A DNA stretch of 64,000 nt, taken from positions 28,905,196 to 28,969,195 of the forward strand of contig NC_019876.2 of assembly GCF_002234675.1 (NCBI RefSeq), in the 5' to 3' direction. The notes below the pieces were generated by a model that saw only the letters and a program-made list of their open reading frames with translations, was not told the origin of the DNA and searched no databases. A program made the translations under genes and the position numbers. How positions within the stretch are numbered: the first letter of the stretch is position 1; every line of letters begins with the position of its first letter. The DNA is from Oryzias latipes (Eukaryota; Chordata; Actinopteri; Beloniformes; Adrianichthyidae). This document shows, piece by piece, positions 1-10,806 of this stretch.

Positions 1-600
1 GATGTAACAGTGAAAAAATGTCCAACACAAGAGGCCTTCAGCTCTTATCTGCTCAACTGTTGGATAGGACAAGTTAGGGGGAAAGGAAAAAAGAAACATT
101 GAATCAATTGGTAGAAGGATGCTGAGTCTAGAGCTGCCAGAGGTTTAGAGGAAGACCAAAGAGGAGGTTTCTGGATCCATTGAAAGAAGACATGAAGGTA
201 GCTGCTGTTAGAGGATGATTAGATTGGATTAGATTGGCTGTGGTGACCCCCTAAAGGGAAAAGTTGAAAGGAAAAGAATATTTGTTTGGGAAAACTTTTT
301 AAAATATCTGATCTGAAGCTGTCATGACTGCAGAAATGAAGTCATGAAATCCATAATCTTTTCTTATTTGTTGGCAAATTGAATTCATTAACAGGAATTA
401 CTGAGTATATAGGCCTTTATTTCTTTATTCCAGTGTGGAAAATTCTTATTTTGATTCTTATTTCGTTTGATTGTACCTGTCTTTGTTTTAAACAGTGTTA
501 TCTTATTTAGATGATTTTTACTTGCTTTATTTCGTTGTTTGATTACTGTCATTTAATCATAAAAATAAAATAATTGGCTTATACTAGAAAGAATTAAAAA
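1..600. other. Upstream intergenic sequence with a LINE-tail-like fragment
   Basis: AT-rich sequence without a credible gene. At about 110-260 a broken reading (CCAGAGG..GGAAGACCAAAGAGG..) resembles the extreme C-terminus of fish RTE-type reverse transcriptases, where an Arg/Pro/Lys-rich stretch is followed by a Leu-Asp-xx-Lys-Glu-Asp-Met motif. It has stops and is a relic at best. Confidence 0.35.
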
Positions 601-729
601 AAAATCAATCTTTGAAAAAGACCTGGGCGCATAGAAACGTGCTTTTACGAAACCCCGATGCAGTCCACCCCCGTGCGGTAGGTGGCGCTGTTGGAAAACC
701 GTCAGGGTTTCGTGAGCGTTTTTCCGGTA

Positions 730-818
730 AACTTTCCGGAAGTAGACAGGAGTTTCGGTCCAGAATTATATCCAACTCGTAAAATTGAACTTTATTTAGG
801 GCTCTTCGTGATAAATAG
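730..818 (+). promoter_or_regulatory. Probable promoter and noncoding first exon of the plus-strand RBM4-like gene
   Basis: A consensus ETS site (CCGGAAGT) lies at 736-743, with a second TTTCCGG just upstream at 721. A strong donor AG|GTAAGA ends a putative noncoding exon at 818. The matching acceptor is probably TTTTAAG just before the ATG at 1364. ETS sites are usual in housekeeping, TATA-less promoters. The exact start of transcription cannot be read from sequence. Confidence 0.45.
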
Positions 819-1363
819 GTAAGAAACACGTTTGACGTCTCTGAAGTGTATACTTTACGATGTTTTGGTCTTTACGTCTCCGTTTATGAGTAAAAATCAA
901 ATGGCGTTTTTGTCAACATTAGGTAGCAAACAACCCGCGAAAACCAGATTGTCATGAGTTTATGCTAATAGCAATAGCAGATCAACGATACAAAAAATTT
1001 ATTTATAGAATATAAAACTAAAGAAATAGACTATTTGCACGTAATTATGGCGGGATTAGGGTTAAGACACGAGCGGGCAAATCCACGGTGTGCACTTCGG
1101 CCGCACGTATATAGCGTGGCCTTAAAGATTTTGTGCTTGAATAACATCGGTCTATAAAAATATTAGTGGGTTGTGAATTTTCTTACTTGTTTTGATATGT
1201 ATTTTAGAACAAAATAAAACGTTAAATAAACGTACAAAGGGGGAACTACAATTTTTAGCCTAAAATCCACAGTTCTTAGGTTTCATGATCATGTGCATCT
1301 CAGTCAATGTCCAAATCTTTTGTAATGTTGTCTTGTCCTGCACACTTTTAAGCCCATTTGACA

Positions 1364-2481
1364 ATGGTGAAGATCTTTGTGGGCAATCTGCCCCAAGAGG
1401 CGACAGAGGAGGAGATCAAGGCTCTTTTTGAGGAGTACGGCACCGTCACAGAGTGTGACATCGTCAAAAACTTTGCCTTCGTCCACATGGAGGACCGCAA
1501 AGCGGCCACCAAGGCCATCAAGAATCTGCACCAGCACAGCCTCCACGGCACAGCCATCAACGTGGAGGCCAGCCACGGGAAGAACTTCGGTCCGGTCAAG
1601 ATCCACGTGGCGAACGTGGAAAAGGGATGCGACGAGGAGCTACGGGCTCTCTTTGAAGAGTACGGTACAGTCTCAGAGTGTGCAGTTGTGAAGAATTTTG
1701 CTTTTGTGCACATGCCCAACTATGACGAGGCCATGGATGCAATCAAGGAGCTGGATAACTCCGACTTTCAGGGTGGGTCCTGTTCTGTTTTTATGCAGAC
1801 ACACAAAAGATATAATAGTTTCTGATGGTCTGAACGTTTCATCTTTCAGAAAAACGCATCCATGTTCAGGTGTCCAAGAGCCGACCCATGTATGAGGAGT
1901 ATGAAGAATACCCTCCTCCTCCTCCCCCTCCTCATCTCCCAGACAGGGGTGAATACTGGCCCCCTCGATACCCAGGAGACAGACCTGAGCCTCCTCCACC
2001 CAGCTACATGAGGGGTCGTTATATGCCACCAGGTTACCCCGCCCCTCCTCTACCGCCCCCTCCCCCAAGACGACCCGTTTATCCTGACCGTCCCTATGGC
2101 GCCGATAGATACAGTATGATTGATTACTACGAAAAATACAGAGCCCGTTCATATGGCATGTATCCATACGATGTTCGACGTCCTGGCGTCCCACCTCCTC
2201 CACCGCTTCCCCCTCCACCGCCAGCCATTGCCCGCAACCGTGCAGTGAGCTCGCCGCTTGACCCATATGAGCGTCGGCCCCTGCCTCCGCCTCCACCTCC
2301 TCCGTCTTCATACTACGCTCGAGACCGCAGCCCCATCAGGAGGGGGCCCGGCGCTCCCATGCCCCCTGCCAGTAATGGCTATTCCTACGACCGCTCGGCT
2401 TATGGAGTTCCACGTGCACGGGACCCGTACACAGACCGCCTGCCTCCACCGCCGCCGCCGCCTGCACGCTATGCTTATTAG
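1364..2481 (+). CDS. RBM4/lark-family RNA-binding protein lacking the zinc knuckle
   Basis: Two coding exons, 1364-1772 and 1850-2481, joined over a 77-bp GT-AG intron in phase 1 (donor CAGG|GTGGGT, acceptor TTTCAG|AAA), give 346 aa. RRM1 (about residues 2-69, start [10 protein letters not shown]) and RRM2 (about 78-147) carry RNP-like KNFAFVHM motifs. The first ATG with the family start MVKIF is at 1364; the upstream TTG was not used. After RRM2 the protein goes straight into proline-rich sequence containing DYYEKYRA and [11 protein letters not shown], both also present in the minus-strand rbm4 at 12.4-14.3 kb, and ends RYAY. The CCHC knuckle that normally follows RRM2 is missing, and the junction is clean, not frameshifted. 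RBM4 proteins regulate splice-site choice and translation. Family assignment is firm; which teleost paralogue (rbm4.1, rbm4.2 or another) is not settled. Confidence 0.92.
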
Positions 2482-3830
2482 GCGAGACATCGACCTCTGA
2501 AGGTGAGAATAGGGCGTTCCCTCCACGTTCTCTACGTCTTATCGAAGACCGACAGTTTTTCTCGAGGTTTTTAAAGTGTAAAAAAGATTTTAAAATATAT
2601 ATTTTGGTTTATTTAAACTCAGTAATGCACGCTGTCGTGATAACTTTAATTTTCAGCGTATGTTACTTTTTACAATCTGATAAAACGAAAAATCTAAAGA
2701 GCCCAGAATGGAGTTGAAGCTTGTTTGTCCATCCTAACCCTGGGAGCGTCCAGTGGCAGAGCGTGCTGTGTCACACCGTTGCAGGTCGTTCATGTGTTCC
2801 ATCTCTTCTTTTTCAGGGTTTTTGTCCCGCTGCGTCGCCACATGCGCCATCATGATGTTTGTGAATCTATCTTCTTCCTGTCTGCGGCGGAGCGCGTTAC
2901 GTTTCTATGCGACACTCGCAAGAGGAAACGATTTGTCGACGTTTGGTCTTTATTTTGATAATACTTTTACAATACTTTTTTTTTCTCCTGTTTTAGTGAA
3001 CCTGTACTAAAGTATTTTGATTGACGTCTGAATGAGGCGTATTTTTTTATTCGTTAATTCAGTCAACTTAATGTTTTGAACAATCTCACGATTGATCGAG
3101 TTTCTGTAAGTTAAACCTTTGTGGCGTAGCTGTAAAACTTTTACTCTGGGGAAAAATCAACCCAACAATGTATTAACGAAGTAGGAATCTGTCAGCTCAA
3201 CGTTTTCATTGTTGAAGCGGATCTGTGGCGTAAATGTGGTGAAGTCTGCGCTAAAACATCACTGTAAGCATTTTCCTCAAACGATGTCTGTTAATATGGC
3301 AAAGTTCTGAATCTGAAGCCACGCTGATTAAAGAAGCTCTCCTCTTTGGTGTTGTGTGAGATCCCCCGTCTTGTTCATTAGGAGGCCGCCCCCCCCTTCT
3401 CCAAAACCATTCAAAGCCAGTCAAACAGCAGAGCCCAGCAGCCCCTCTGAGCTCTGCTGAGATTAGTTTTCCTTCTTCTGGGTGGAGAGATGCCGTCAAA
3501 TGTCTGATGGAGATCTTACCAATGAGAAGGTAAGTCAAGGGCAAGAGACTCAGTTCTGTGTTGTTTTAGTCTTCATTTGTGTTTTTGACGAGTTCATGTA
3601 AAGAAAAATAATTAAAATAAAAAAAAACTTAAAACGACTGTAAAATGTTTTAATGAAAAGAAAAATCAGCTTTACCAGGTTATCTAATAAAAGCCCTGGT
3701 CTGTAACAGCTGAACAGCATTTCTCCTAATGTCACAAATAATAATTCATTTTATGTAAAGTGCCTTTCAAACAAAACTTACAGACACTGACTGTACATAT
3801 AAACAAAAGCCAATAAATATACTAAAAAAA
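2482..3830. other. Downstream region and probable 3' UTR of the RBM4-like gene
   Basis: No further coding exon is visible. The sequence directly after the stop is AT-rich and is the likely 3' UTR. AATAAA signals occur at 3617-3622 and 3812-3817, but neither can be tied to the gene from sequence alone. A CpG-containing patch at 2740-2940 has an open frame without any recognisable domain. Confidence 0.4.
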
Positions 3831-3836
3831 CACCAA

Positions 3837-4942
3837 CCACTTTAACAGGTCCACATTGCTAGTACCAGGTTGGAGCCCTTTATATTCAGAACCAACTAAA
3901 TCCTAGGTGTCATAGATTCAACAAGGTTCTGGGAACCTTCCTCAGAGTTTGGTCCATGTTGATATGACAGCATCACACAGTTGCTACAGATTTGTCTGCT
4001 GGACATCCATGAGGCCTATCTCCTGTTCCACCACATCCCAAAGGTTCTCTACTGGGTTGAGTTCTGATGACTCTGGATGCCGTTTGAGAGAGAACTCATT
4101 GTCATGTTCTAGAAACCAGTCTGACATGATTCCAGCTTGATGACATGGAGCCTTATCCTTCTGGAAGTAGCATCAGAAGATGGTCCACTGTGGTCAGAAA
4201 GGGATGGACATGGTCAGCAACAATACTCAGGTAGGCTGTGGCGATAAAACCATGTCAACTGGTACTAAAGGGACCAAAGTCTGAAAAGAAAGTATCCCTC
4301 ACCATCACACCACCACCACCAGCCTGAACCGTTGATACAAGGCAGGATGGATCTATGCTTTCATGTTGTTGAAGCCAAATTCTGACCCTTCCATTTGAAT
4401 GTGGCAGCAGAAATGGAGACTCATCAGACCAGACAACGTTTTTCCATCTTCTATGGTCCAGTTTTGGTGAGTCTGAGTGAATTGTAGCCTCAGTTTCCTG
4501 TTCTTAGCTGACAGCAGTGGTACCCAGTGTGGTCTTCTGCTGCTGTAGTCCATCTGCCTCCAGGTTGGACGTGTTGTTCTTTCATTGATGCTCTTCTGCA
4601 GACCTTGGTTGGAACCAGTGGTTCTTTGAGTTCCTGTTGTCTTTCTCTCAGCTGGAGCCAGTCTGGTCATCCTCCTCTGACCTCTGGCATCAACAGGACA
4701 TTTCTGTACAGAGAACTGCTGCTTTCTGGATATTTTCTCTTTTCTGGACCGTTCTCTGGAAACCCTAGAGATAGTTGTGGGTGAAAATCCCAGTAGATCA
4801 GCAGTTACTGAAATCCTCAGACCAGCCAGTCTGGCACCAACAACCATGTCACTTCAATCAGGTGCTGTTGCTGCCATGTGACTGGCTGATTTAGAAACAT
4901 GTGTTAACGAGCAGTTGTACAGGAGTACCAAATAAGTGACTA
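3837..4942 (-). mobile_element. Degenerate full-length Tc1/mariner element
   Basis: Minus-strand translation from 4847 downwards reads GARLAGLRISVTADLLGFSP and later RKLRLQFTQTHQNWTIEDGK, typical of a fish Tc1-like transposase (helix-turn-helix N-terminus, then the start of the DDE region). Further homology in broken frames extends to about 3900. The ends look like the short inverted repeats of this family (CCACTTTAACAGG at the left, CCAAATAAGTG at the right). Frameshifts and stops make it inactive. It lies between the two convergent RBM4 genes. Confidence 0.75.
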
Positions 4943-5049
4943 TTGGGTGTACATTTAGAGCACAATGAATGGCAGCTGACAGAAGAGTGAAATCAAAGAG
5001 AAAAAGCATATTTAAACAGAGTGTTGAGTTTGAATTTGAAAGTTGCAAG

Positions 5050-6020
5050 AGAGTTAGTGTTACGGAAGTCAGGAGGGAGAGAATTCCAGAGTTTGCGGGC
5101 TGAGCATTCAGTCGCTATGGTGATAAGCCGGTTAGAGAGTTGAACAGAAGCAGACTAGAGAGAAAGAGAGGCGGTATTAAGGTGGATATGGTCAGATAGA
5201 TGGGGAGGAGGGCCTTAGATGTAAAAAGTTTGAATGTGATTCTGGAGGCTGTGCAATGACTAGAGGACGAGGTTCTGGAGACGATAAAGGCACCTGAGTT
5301 ATGAACCAATTGGAGCTTATGGGGTTGTTGTTGTTTCTTTTGGAGGAACAAAGACAGAATTACAGTAATCGAAACGGGACCAGTGACCAGACTGTGAACA
5401 AGAATGGAAGGAGAGTGGGCGGTGAGGGTGGGACAAGAGCGATTAATGTCATATAAGTGGAAGTAGGCAGACCAAGCAATGTTATTGATATGAAATTGAA
5501 AAGATAATGACCTATTCAGGATGACATCCAGGCAGTTAACCTGTGGGGAAGAGGAGACTAAAGATGAGACGATGGGAAGAGTTAAGTGTGTAACTTTGGA
5601 GAAGGTAGATTTGGAACCAACAAGAAGTAGTTCCATTTTATCGTAACTGAGTCTAAGAAAGTTTGGGGTGAATCCGTTTTTGATTTCAGATAGACAGGAG
5701 GAGAGGAGGAGTCTGGTTTACTAGATAAATAGAGCTGGGTGTCATCTGCAAAACTGTGGACATTGATACTAAATTTGGGAAAAATATTGGAATGGGGTTG
5801 AAGGTAAGTGATGAAAAGAAGAAGACAGAACCTTAGGGTACACCAGAAGAAATGAAAGAGGGCTGGCATTTAATGGATTTGAAACCATTGGAGGGGAGTG
5901 GAGGTGATACGAAGAGAAGAGTCTATGGAGGAGGATGGAGTGAGACATGGCGTCAAAGGCCACACTCAGGTCAAGGAGGATGAAGATGGTGAAGAGGTCA
6001 TTAATGATTTTCATCAGAGT
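5050..6020 (-). mobile_element. L2/CR1-like LINE reverse-transcriptase fragment
   Basis: In minus-strand order the pieces are LLDLSVAFDAMSHSILLHRL (RT palm, 6014 downwards), SFADDTQLYLS (the FADD catalytic box, near 5770), then LNRSLSFQFHINNIAWSAYF and LVHNSGAFIVSRTSSSSH (thumb and C-terminal region, 5636-5115). The order is correct for an L2-type non-LTR element, but the pieces lie in different frames, so it is a dead, 5'-truncated copy. Confidence 0.8.
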
Positions 6021-6314
6021 TGAAGAATAAGTAATGGCAGAAATAAATCTTGGATGTTATATTTGGATCTGTGGAAAATAAGCCACTATAGATGAAATCC
6101 ATGAAGTAGCATTATAGATGTTTTTAAAGTGGTAAAACTCCGTAAACTTTTCTCAAACAGACATGCACATTTTCACACTTAAATTTCAAACCTTCATAAA
6201 TAAATATGTTCAGTTTTATTGAATGAAAATAAAGATCTGATTATGATCAAAGATTTATGTAGATTTATCCACCTAAATGGATTCTGTACAGCAGGAGATT
6301 AACATGGTCAACAG

Positions 6315-6714
6315 TAGGCCAGCACAATAAATCGCAAATTTATTATCGCAATTTTAAGGTGTCCAATATCCATATCGCAAAATTAGCTGAAAATTGCGTA
6401 AATGGTAAATCTTAAATGTGCTAAAACAATCTTATGGCAGCTTGAAGTATATAACGAATCAAATAAATCCCTTGATTCCTTTGACCAATCGGATGGAGCC
6501 CTTTTCTGTTAGATGCTCGCCTCCTATGTAGTCTAGGGTCATTTGGAGAATCATTTAAGGTATTTTGACTCTTATTTAAATTAAACTGTTGCAGTGAAAT
6601 GGAAATGTTTTTGGATGGTTTGCTATTTGTTCATTTATCGCAAGTTATATTGTCAACGCAATATCGATCACTAATATCGCACATTGCGAGTTTTCCTCAT
6701 ATCGTGCAACCCTA
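6315..6714. mobile_element. 400-bp hAT-like MITE with perfect 8-bp target duplications
   Basis: The element begins TAGGCCAGCAC and ends GTGCAACCCTA, an imperfect terminal inverted repeat. It is flanked on both sides by GTCAACAG (6307-6314 and 6715-6722), a perfect 8-bp target-site duplication as expected for hAT transposition. The inside is AT-rich with repeated ATATCGCA-type motifs and has no coding potential. The length is exactly 400 bp. Confidence 0.75.
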
Positions 6715-6722
6715 GTCAACAG

Positions 6723-7785
6723 CCAATCAGGATGCAGAAGATGCGCAAAACCTTATTGAAATTCTATAAATGTTGAAAAAACGTAATTTTGGAATCGCAC
6801 TGTTTCCATTCAATCATAATCATGCGAACAAACCAACTCACACAATAAGCGATGGATGTGAGCAACACTTTGACAGCAGATACATCAGATACACTCAAAT
6901 TTCTGCCGTTGCTCTAACGCTCATCTATCAAAGGAGACACCGGCGTCTTCTTCAGGACACAGAGTGGCTGCCCGTACATGTGGGAGGGGCCACGGATGAA
7001 GCCATTTTTGGAACTGGTGGTTAGTGATTTTACAGAGTAGCTGTGGATCCAACTATTCCACATGACACGCCATACTTTAAGATCAAAACGACAGCTGTGA
7101 AAAAGACAAAGTGTAGCGTACAGAGACTTTTGCATCAACCATCTGTGGTAAAAAAGAAAAAAAGTGTTTGGATTTTCGTCTTTTCCATTCAGATGTTTAT
7201 TGCTAAATTTAAAGCCGTCTTGAGGCTGATTCCAAAATTTGCTATAGTAGGTCACCTGTCTGTATAGAAACGCCATTTACATTGAAAATGTGCTGCAGTC
7301 TTCACCTTAACAAAGACCATGGCTTTTCTTAAGATAGAACAAATGTGGAAATTATAAAAACTATCTTTGGTACATGATGCTGAACAAATACTTTGGTTGA
7401 AAAAATGGACCAGAATATTTATTAAATCTTTGCAATAATCTGAAGTGTACTGTGTGATTTCCTCATTAAATGTGATTAAGTGTATAAAATGCCTTTATGG
7501 AATATTTCTCAAGTTTTCAGAGCTTAAAGTCAGAAAAGAATGCCTTTGGTTATGAAATATTTAATAATTCTTTGGTCCCATTCTTTTGGTTTGACATCAA
7601 AAGGGGAATGTCAGACAAAAGATTTACAAGTCGACATTTTCCCAAAGGTTTTCACTTCTGGAACAGACTCCGACAAAGCGTAGAATCTTGAAGTTCTGCT
7701 TCAATCATCTTTTTATCCATTATCAAAACGTTCTTATTGGTTCTATTAATGATTATTGTGCTATTTATAGCCAATATTAAAAAAA
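6723..7785. other. Intergenic stretch without recognised features
   Basis: Several short open frames occur on both strands (for example 6914-7276 minus, 120 aa), but none shows a domain, codon bias or splice context. I see no gene here. Confidence 0.5.
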
Positions 7786-7789
7786 ACGG

Positions 7790-8395
7790 TGTCGTTTTAG
7801 GACATGGTTTCTGCTGAGTGGCAGTTCATTAAATTTCACCTCTGAGCTGTGAGCAGGACTGCTGGCAGTGAGCCCCCACTTCCAGTCGTCCACCTGTTTA
7901 AAGTCTTTTTTTTTTTTTATACACTGTATTTTATCCCACGAAGGGAAATTCTTTCTCCGCATTTGACCCATTCCCTTGGGGAGCGGTGAGCTGCAGCCGA
8001 AACCGCGCTCGGGAGGCAGTAGCATTAAGGGTCTTGCCTAAGGACCCTCACTGGGTGATGTTAACTGCTCGCCATTGATATGGTAATTGCCCCCAGTACC
8101 ATTGCTCATTCCCCTCCGGGAATCGAACCCTGGTTTCCTGCATGGTAGCTTCCCACCTTACCAACCGAGCTACCCAGCCTGCTAGCTTACAGCCCCTCAC
8201 ACCCCCAAGCTAACATTAGCAGTGCAACAAAAATGGCAGCATTATCAGATCTATCTATCCGTACAGTTCTAACCCAGATTCCAGCTCAGACCAGGAAAAC
8301 AAAGACGTTCACACATCTGTTTGTCTGCAGGTGGATGATCAGAAAGGGGCGGAGCAGGGAGTTTGTGGCCCCGCCCAGCATTTATTCTACAAAAG
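7790..8395 (+). repeat. Dispersed repeat, copy 1, interrupted by a SINE
   Basis: The flanking segments 7790-7900 and 8182-8395 match a contiguous repeat at about 60.79-61.09 kb (GTCGTTTTA..GACATAG and CCAGATTCCAGCTCAGAC.. are shared). A reverse-orientation copy is at 42.96-43.16 kb. No coding capacity is seen, and the class is unknown. Confidence 0.65.
7903..8181 (-). mobile_element. tRNA-derived SINE nested in the 7.8-8.4 kb repeat
   Basis: Read on the minus strand, the head at 8181 starts AGGCTGGGTAGCTCGGTTGG, an A-box-like sequence, followed by GGTTCGATTCC, a perfect B box. It is thus a Pol III promoter in tRNA-like spacing. The body continues to a T-rich tail at 7903-7917 (poly-A on the minus strand). 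A partial copy in the opposite orientation lies at 28.03-28.15 kb. It is not a functional tRNA gene, because no cloverleaf closes around the B box. Confidence 0.75.
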
Positions 8396-9198
8396 AAATT
8401 ACAATTGTTTCCCAAAATTTTTTTTTTCTTTCCCTTGATTTCCATAATGATTCAAAAGCACCGAAGGCTTTGAACTGTAAAGAAAATGCTCTCAGCGCTC
8501 GCTGGAATCGTTTAGTCTGTAGCATAATTAAAAATAAATGTTAGAACCAGAAACGTTTTTTCATTTTCAAAATGAAAAAATATTTGTCTGAGAGAAAATG
8601 AAAAAGCAATCCTCCAAACCGCTTTTTCTTCTTCAACACCGCTCATTTTGTCACTTAATTAAAAAAAAAAAATGGTATTTGGCATTTCATTTTCAAAAAG
8701 TTCTCCAGTAAATGTGCAGTAATAATGCTAAAGACATGCTTCCAGAGTTTAGCTCCTTGTTGTGATGAAACGCCAAAGCCGTTACACAGATCTTTAGTTT
8801 CATCAGACACTCGCTGGCCTCTTCCCTTTTAGATCAAAATCCAAACGTTTTTGTAATGAAGCCTTAAAATTAAAGTAAATAAAAAAAACATATTAATCTT
8901 TTCCTGGGGTGAGGGGGTGACCTTCAGAATGACAGGTAAGTCCAGGTTGACATTTGTAGAGGATTTGTGTTTCCATTTTTGATCCAAAACATTATTTTCG
9001 TTTTCGAAAAAAGAAAAAAAAAAGAATCTAAAGCAAATAATCACTCGCCGTCTTCTGTTCCAGGAAACTAAAGATGAAGGTGACCCTCGGCTTAGAATTT
9101 GCTTTCTGTTTGTCCGTGTCAGCAGAAGTGTTTGAACGTCTTTGAACACAGATATTTGATTATTTTTGTAACAATTGAGCTGGCTGCCATCTTTATAT

Positions 9199-9510
9199 TC
9201 ATTCATTTTCTTCTGTTTTGTCCCTTTCGGGGTCACGGGGCTGCCAGAGCCTATCCCGGCCACTTACTGGCAAAAGCAGGGGACATCCTGGACAGGTCGC
9301 CAGTCTGTCACAAGGTCACATGTCACACACCCATTCACTCTCACTTTCATACCTTATGGACAATTTAGAGTTGCCAATTGACCTATGGAGCATGTTTTTG
9401 GATGGTGGGAGGGAGCTGGAGACCCTGGAGAGAACCTACGCAATGCACCGGCAGCCGGGGACCTTCCTGCTACAAGGCAAGAGTGGTAACCACTGCGCCA
9501 CCGTGCTGCC
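9199..9510 (+). repeat. Common fish SINE/LINE-tail repeat, copy 1
   Basis: The sequence contains the string of fish-wide motifs GGACAGGTCGCCAGTCTGTC, CACACCCATTCACTCTCA, CAATTTAGAG and CACTGCGCCACCGTGCTGCC in the usual order. Diverged copies occur at 16.87-17.07 and 46.67-46.91 kb. It carries no coding frame. Confidence 0.7.
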
Positions 9511-9934
9511 ATCTCTACAAATGGTCCCATTTGGGTTCCACTTGTGCTTTTCTGAGGTACATCCATGCCACATTTAGTGTTTGTACCACTAATGTGCTAG
9601 CTATCAACCCAACTGCCTTCACTACACAATTCAGAGGTGAATTTCTAATGAATTCCTGCAGCTCTGAAGAAACTATGTGCTAAAAAACCACACAGGTTTT
9701 TTAGATTTAGGCTGAAAACGTAATTAAATGACCACTGGGAACCCTGTGAAACCAGATCCAAATATGTCCAGAGCAGGACTTTGAATTGACAATGTTCAAG
9801 AGGCACGACATCAAAAACTTTGATTCCACACTCAGATGTTTTCAAAGCCTCACTTTCCTAACACTTTTGGACGCTGGCGTCTAATTGGTTAGTACAAAAA
9901 AGCTTTCATTTAGATTTTGTTTTCACAAGGGTCA

Positions 9935-10147
9935 AAACCCTTGTTCTTATCCTAGGCACTTTAACGTTGAGAGTTGGGTCATCTAGACCCACTAGACAGT
10001 GCTCTGAACCTTTTTTCTTCAATGATTTGTGGTCTTTGCTGGTGTCCATGGATTTCATTAAATCTTTCCACCTTTATCCACCTTTGTCATGGTAGGAAGA
10101 ACACGTCAATGGAAGGGGGGGGTCACCTAAGATAGAACGAGGGTTAA
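9935..10147 (+). mobile_element. piggyBac-like MITE, copy 1
   Basis: About 213 bp that starts AACCCTTGTTCTTATCCTAG and ends CTAAGATAGAACGAGGGTTAA, inverted repeats of about 18 bp. TTAA is present at the right end only. About 90% of it is repeated in direct orientation at 10594-10806. A CCCTT-type terminus with TTAA flanks suits piggyBac-type insertion. Confidence 0.65.
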
Positions 10148-10323
10148 AGGTCTCAGAAACCTGCATCAAAACAACAGAAACGGATTTTTAACTCGTCAAG
10201 TAACTGAACAGAAATGACGGTAAAAGGTTTCACATACAGGATTATTATATTGGATTGTAAAAGAATGACAGCACACCAGAATCACAATAATAGACACACG
10301 TTTGACTGGGCTTTTCTATTTTA

Positions 10324-10590
10324 GATACAGTGCCTTACCAAAGTATTTAGCCCCCTTGAACCATTTCAACCTTTTTGCACATTTCAGGCTGCAAACATAA
10401 AAATATAAAGTATTTTTTGTGAAGAATCAACAACAAGAGGGACACAATCATGAAGTGAAATGAAATTTATTGGATATTTCAAACTTGTTTAACAAATACA
10501 AAACTGAAAAATCCACCTGAATGTAACCAAGTCTCCGGTTATATGCAGATGCTCTCTGGGGTTTAAATCAAATATGTTCTATTTGATCAT
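10324..10590. mobile_element. Tc1-like terminal fragment
   Basis: The motif ACAGTGCCTTACCAAAGTAT followed by AGCCCCCTTG is the characteristic outer end of a large fish Tc1 family. About 170 bp of the noncoding left arm follow. No transposase is visible. The second piggyBac-like MITE is inserted at its right-hand side. Confidence 0.6.
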
Positions 10591-10593
10591 CTT

Positions 10594-10806
10594 TTAACCC
10601 TTGTTCTATCCTAGACACTTTAACATTGGGAGTGGGGTCATCTAGACCCACTAGACAATGCTCTGAACCTTTTTTCTTCAATGATTTGTGATCTTCACTG
10701 GTGTCCATGGATTACATGAAATCTTTCCACCTTTATCCACCTTTGTCATGGTAGGGAGAACACCTCAATGGAAGGGTGGGGTCATCTAAGATAGCATAAG
10801 GGTTAA
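10594..10806 (+). mobile_element. piggyBac-like MITE, copy 2
   Basis: It is flanked by TTAA on both sides (10594-10597 and 10803-10806) with terminal repeats CCCTTGTTCTATCCTAG / CTAAGATAGCATAAGGG. It is the same family and length class (213 bp) as the copy at 9935. No coding frame. Confidence 0.7.

Noticed and set aside
1673-2311. 212-aa minus-strand frame
   Set aside because: It is the antisense shadow of the proline-codon-rich exon of the RBM4-like gene and crosses its intron.
7043-7276. Frames of 74-120 aa on both strands
   Set aside because: They overlap each other, lack motifs and splice context, and have AT-driven composition.
8110-8181. tRNA gene on the minus strand
   Set aside because: A and B boxes are present, but the acceptor stem does not close and the sequence continues into a SINE body with a poly-A tail.
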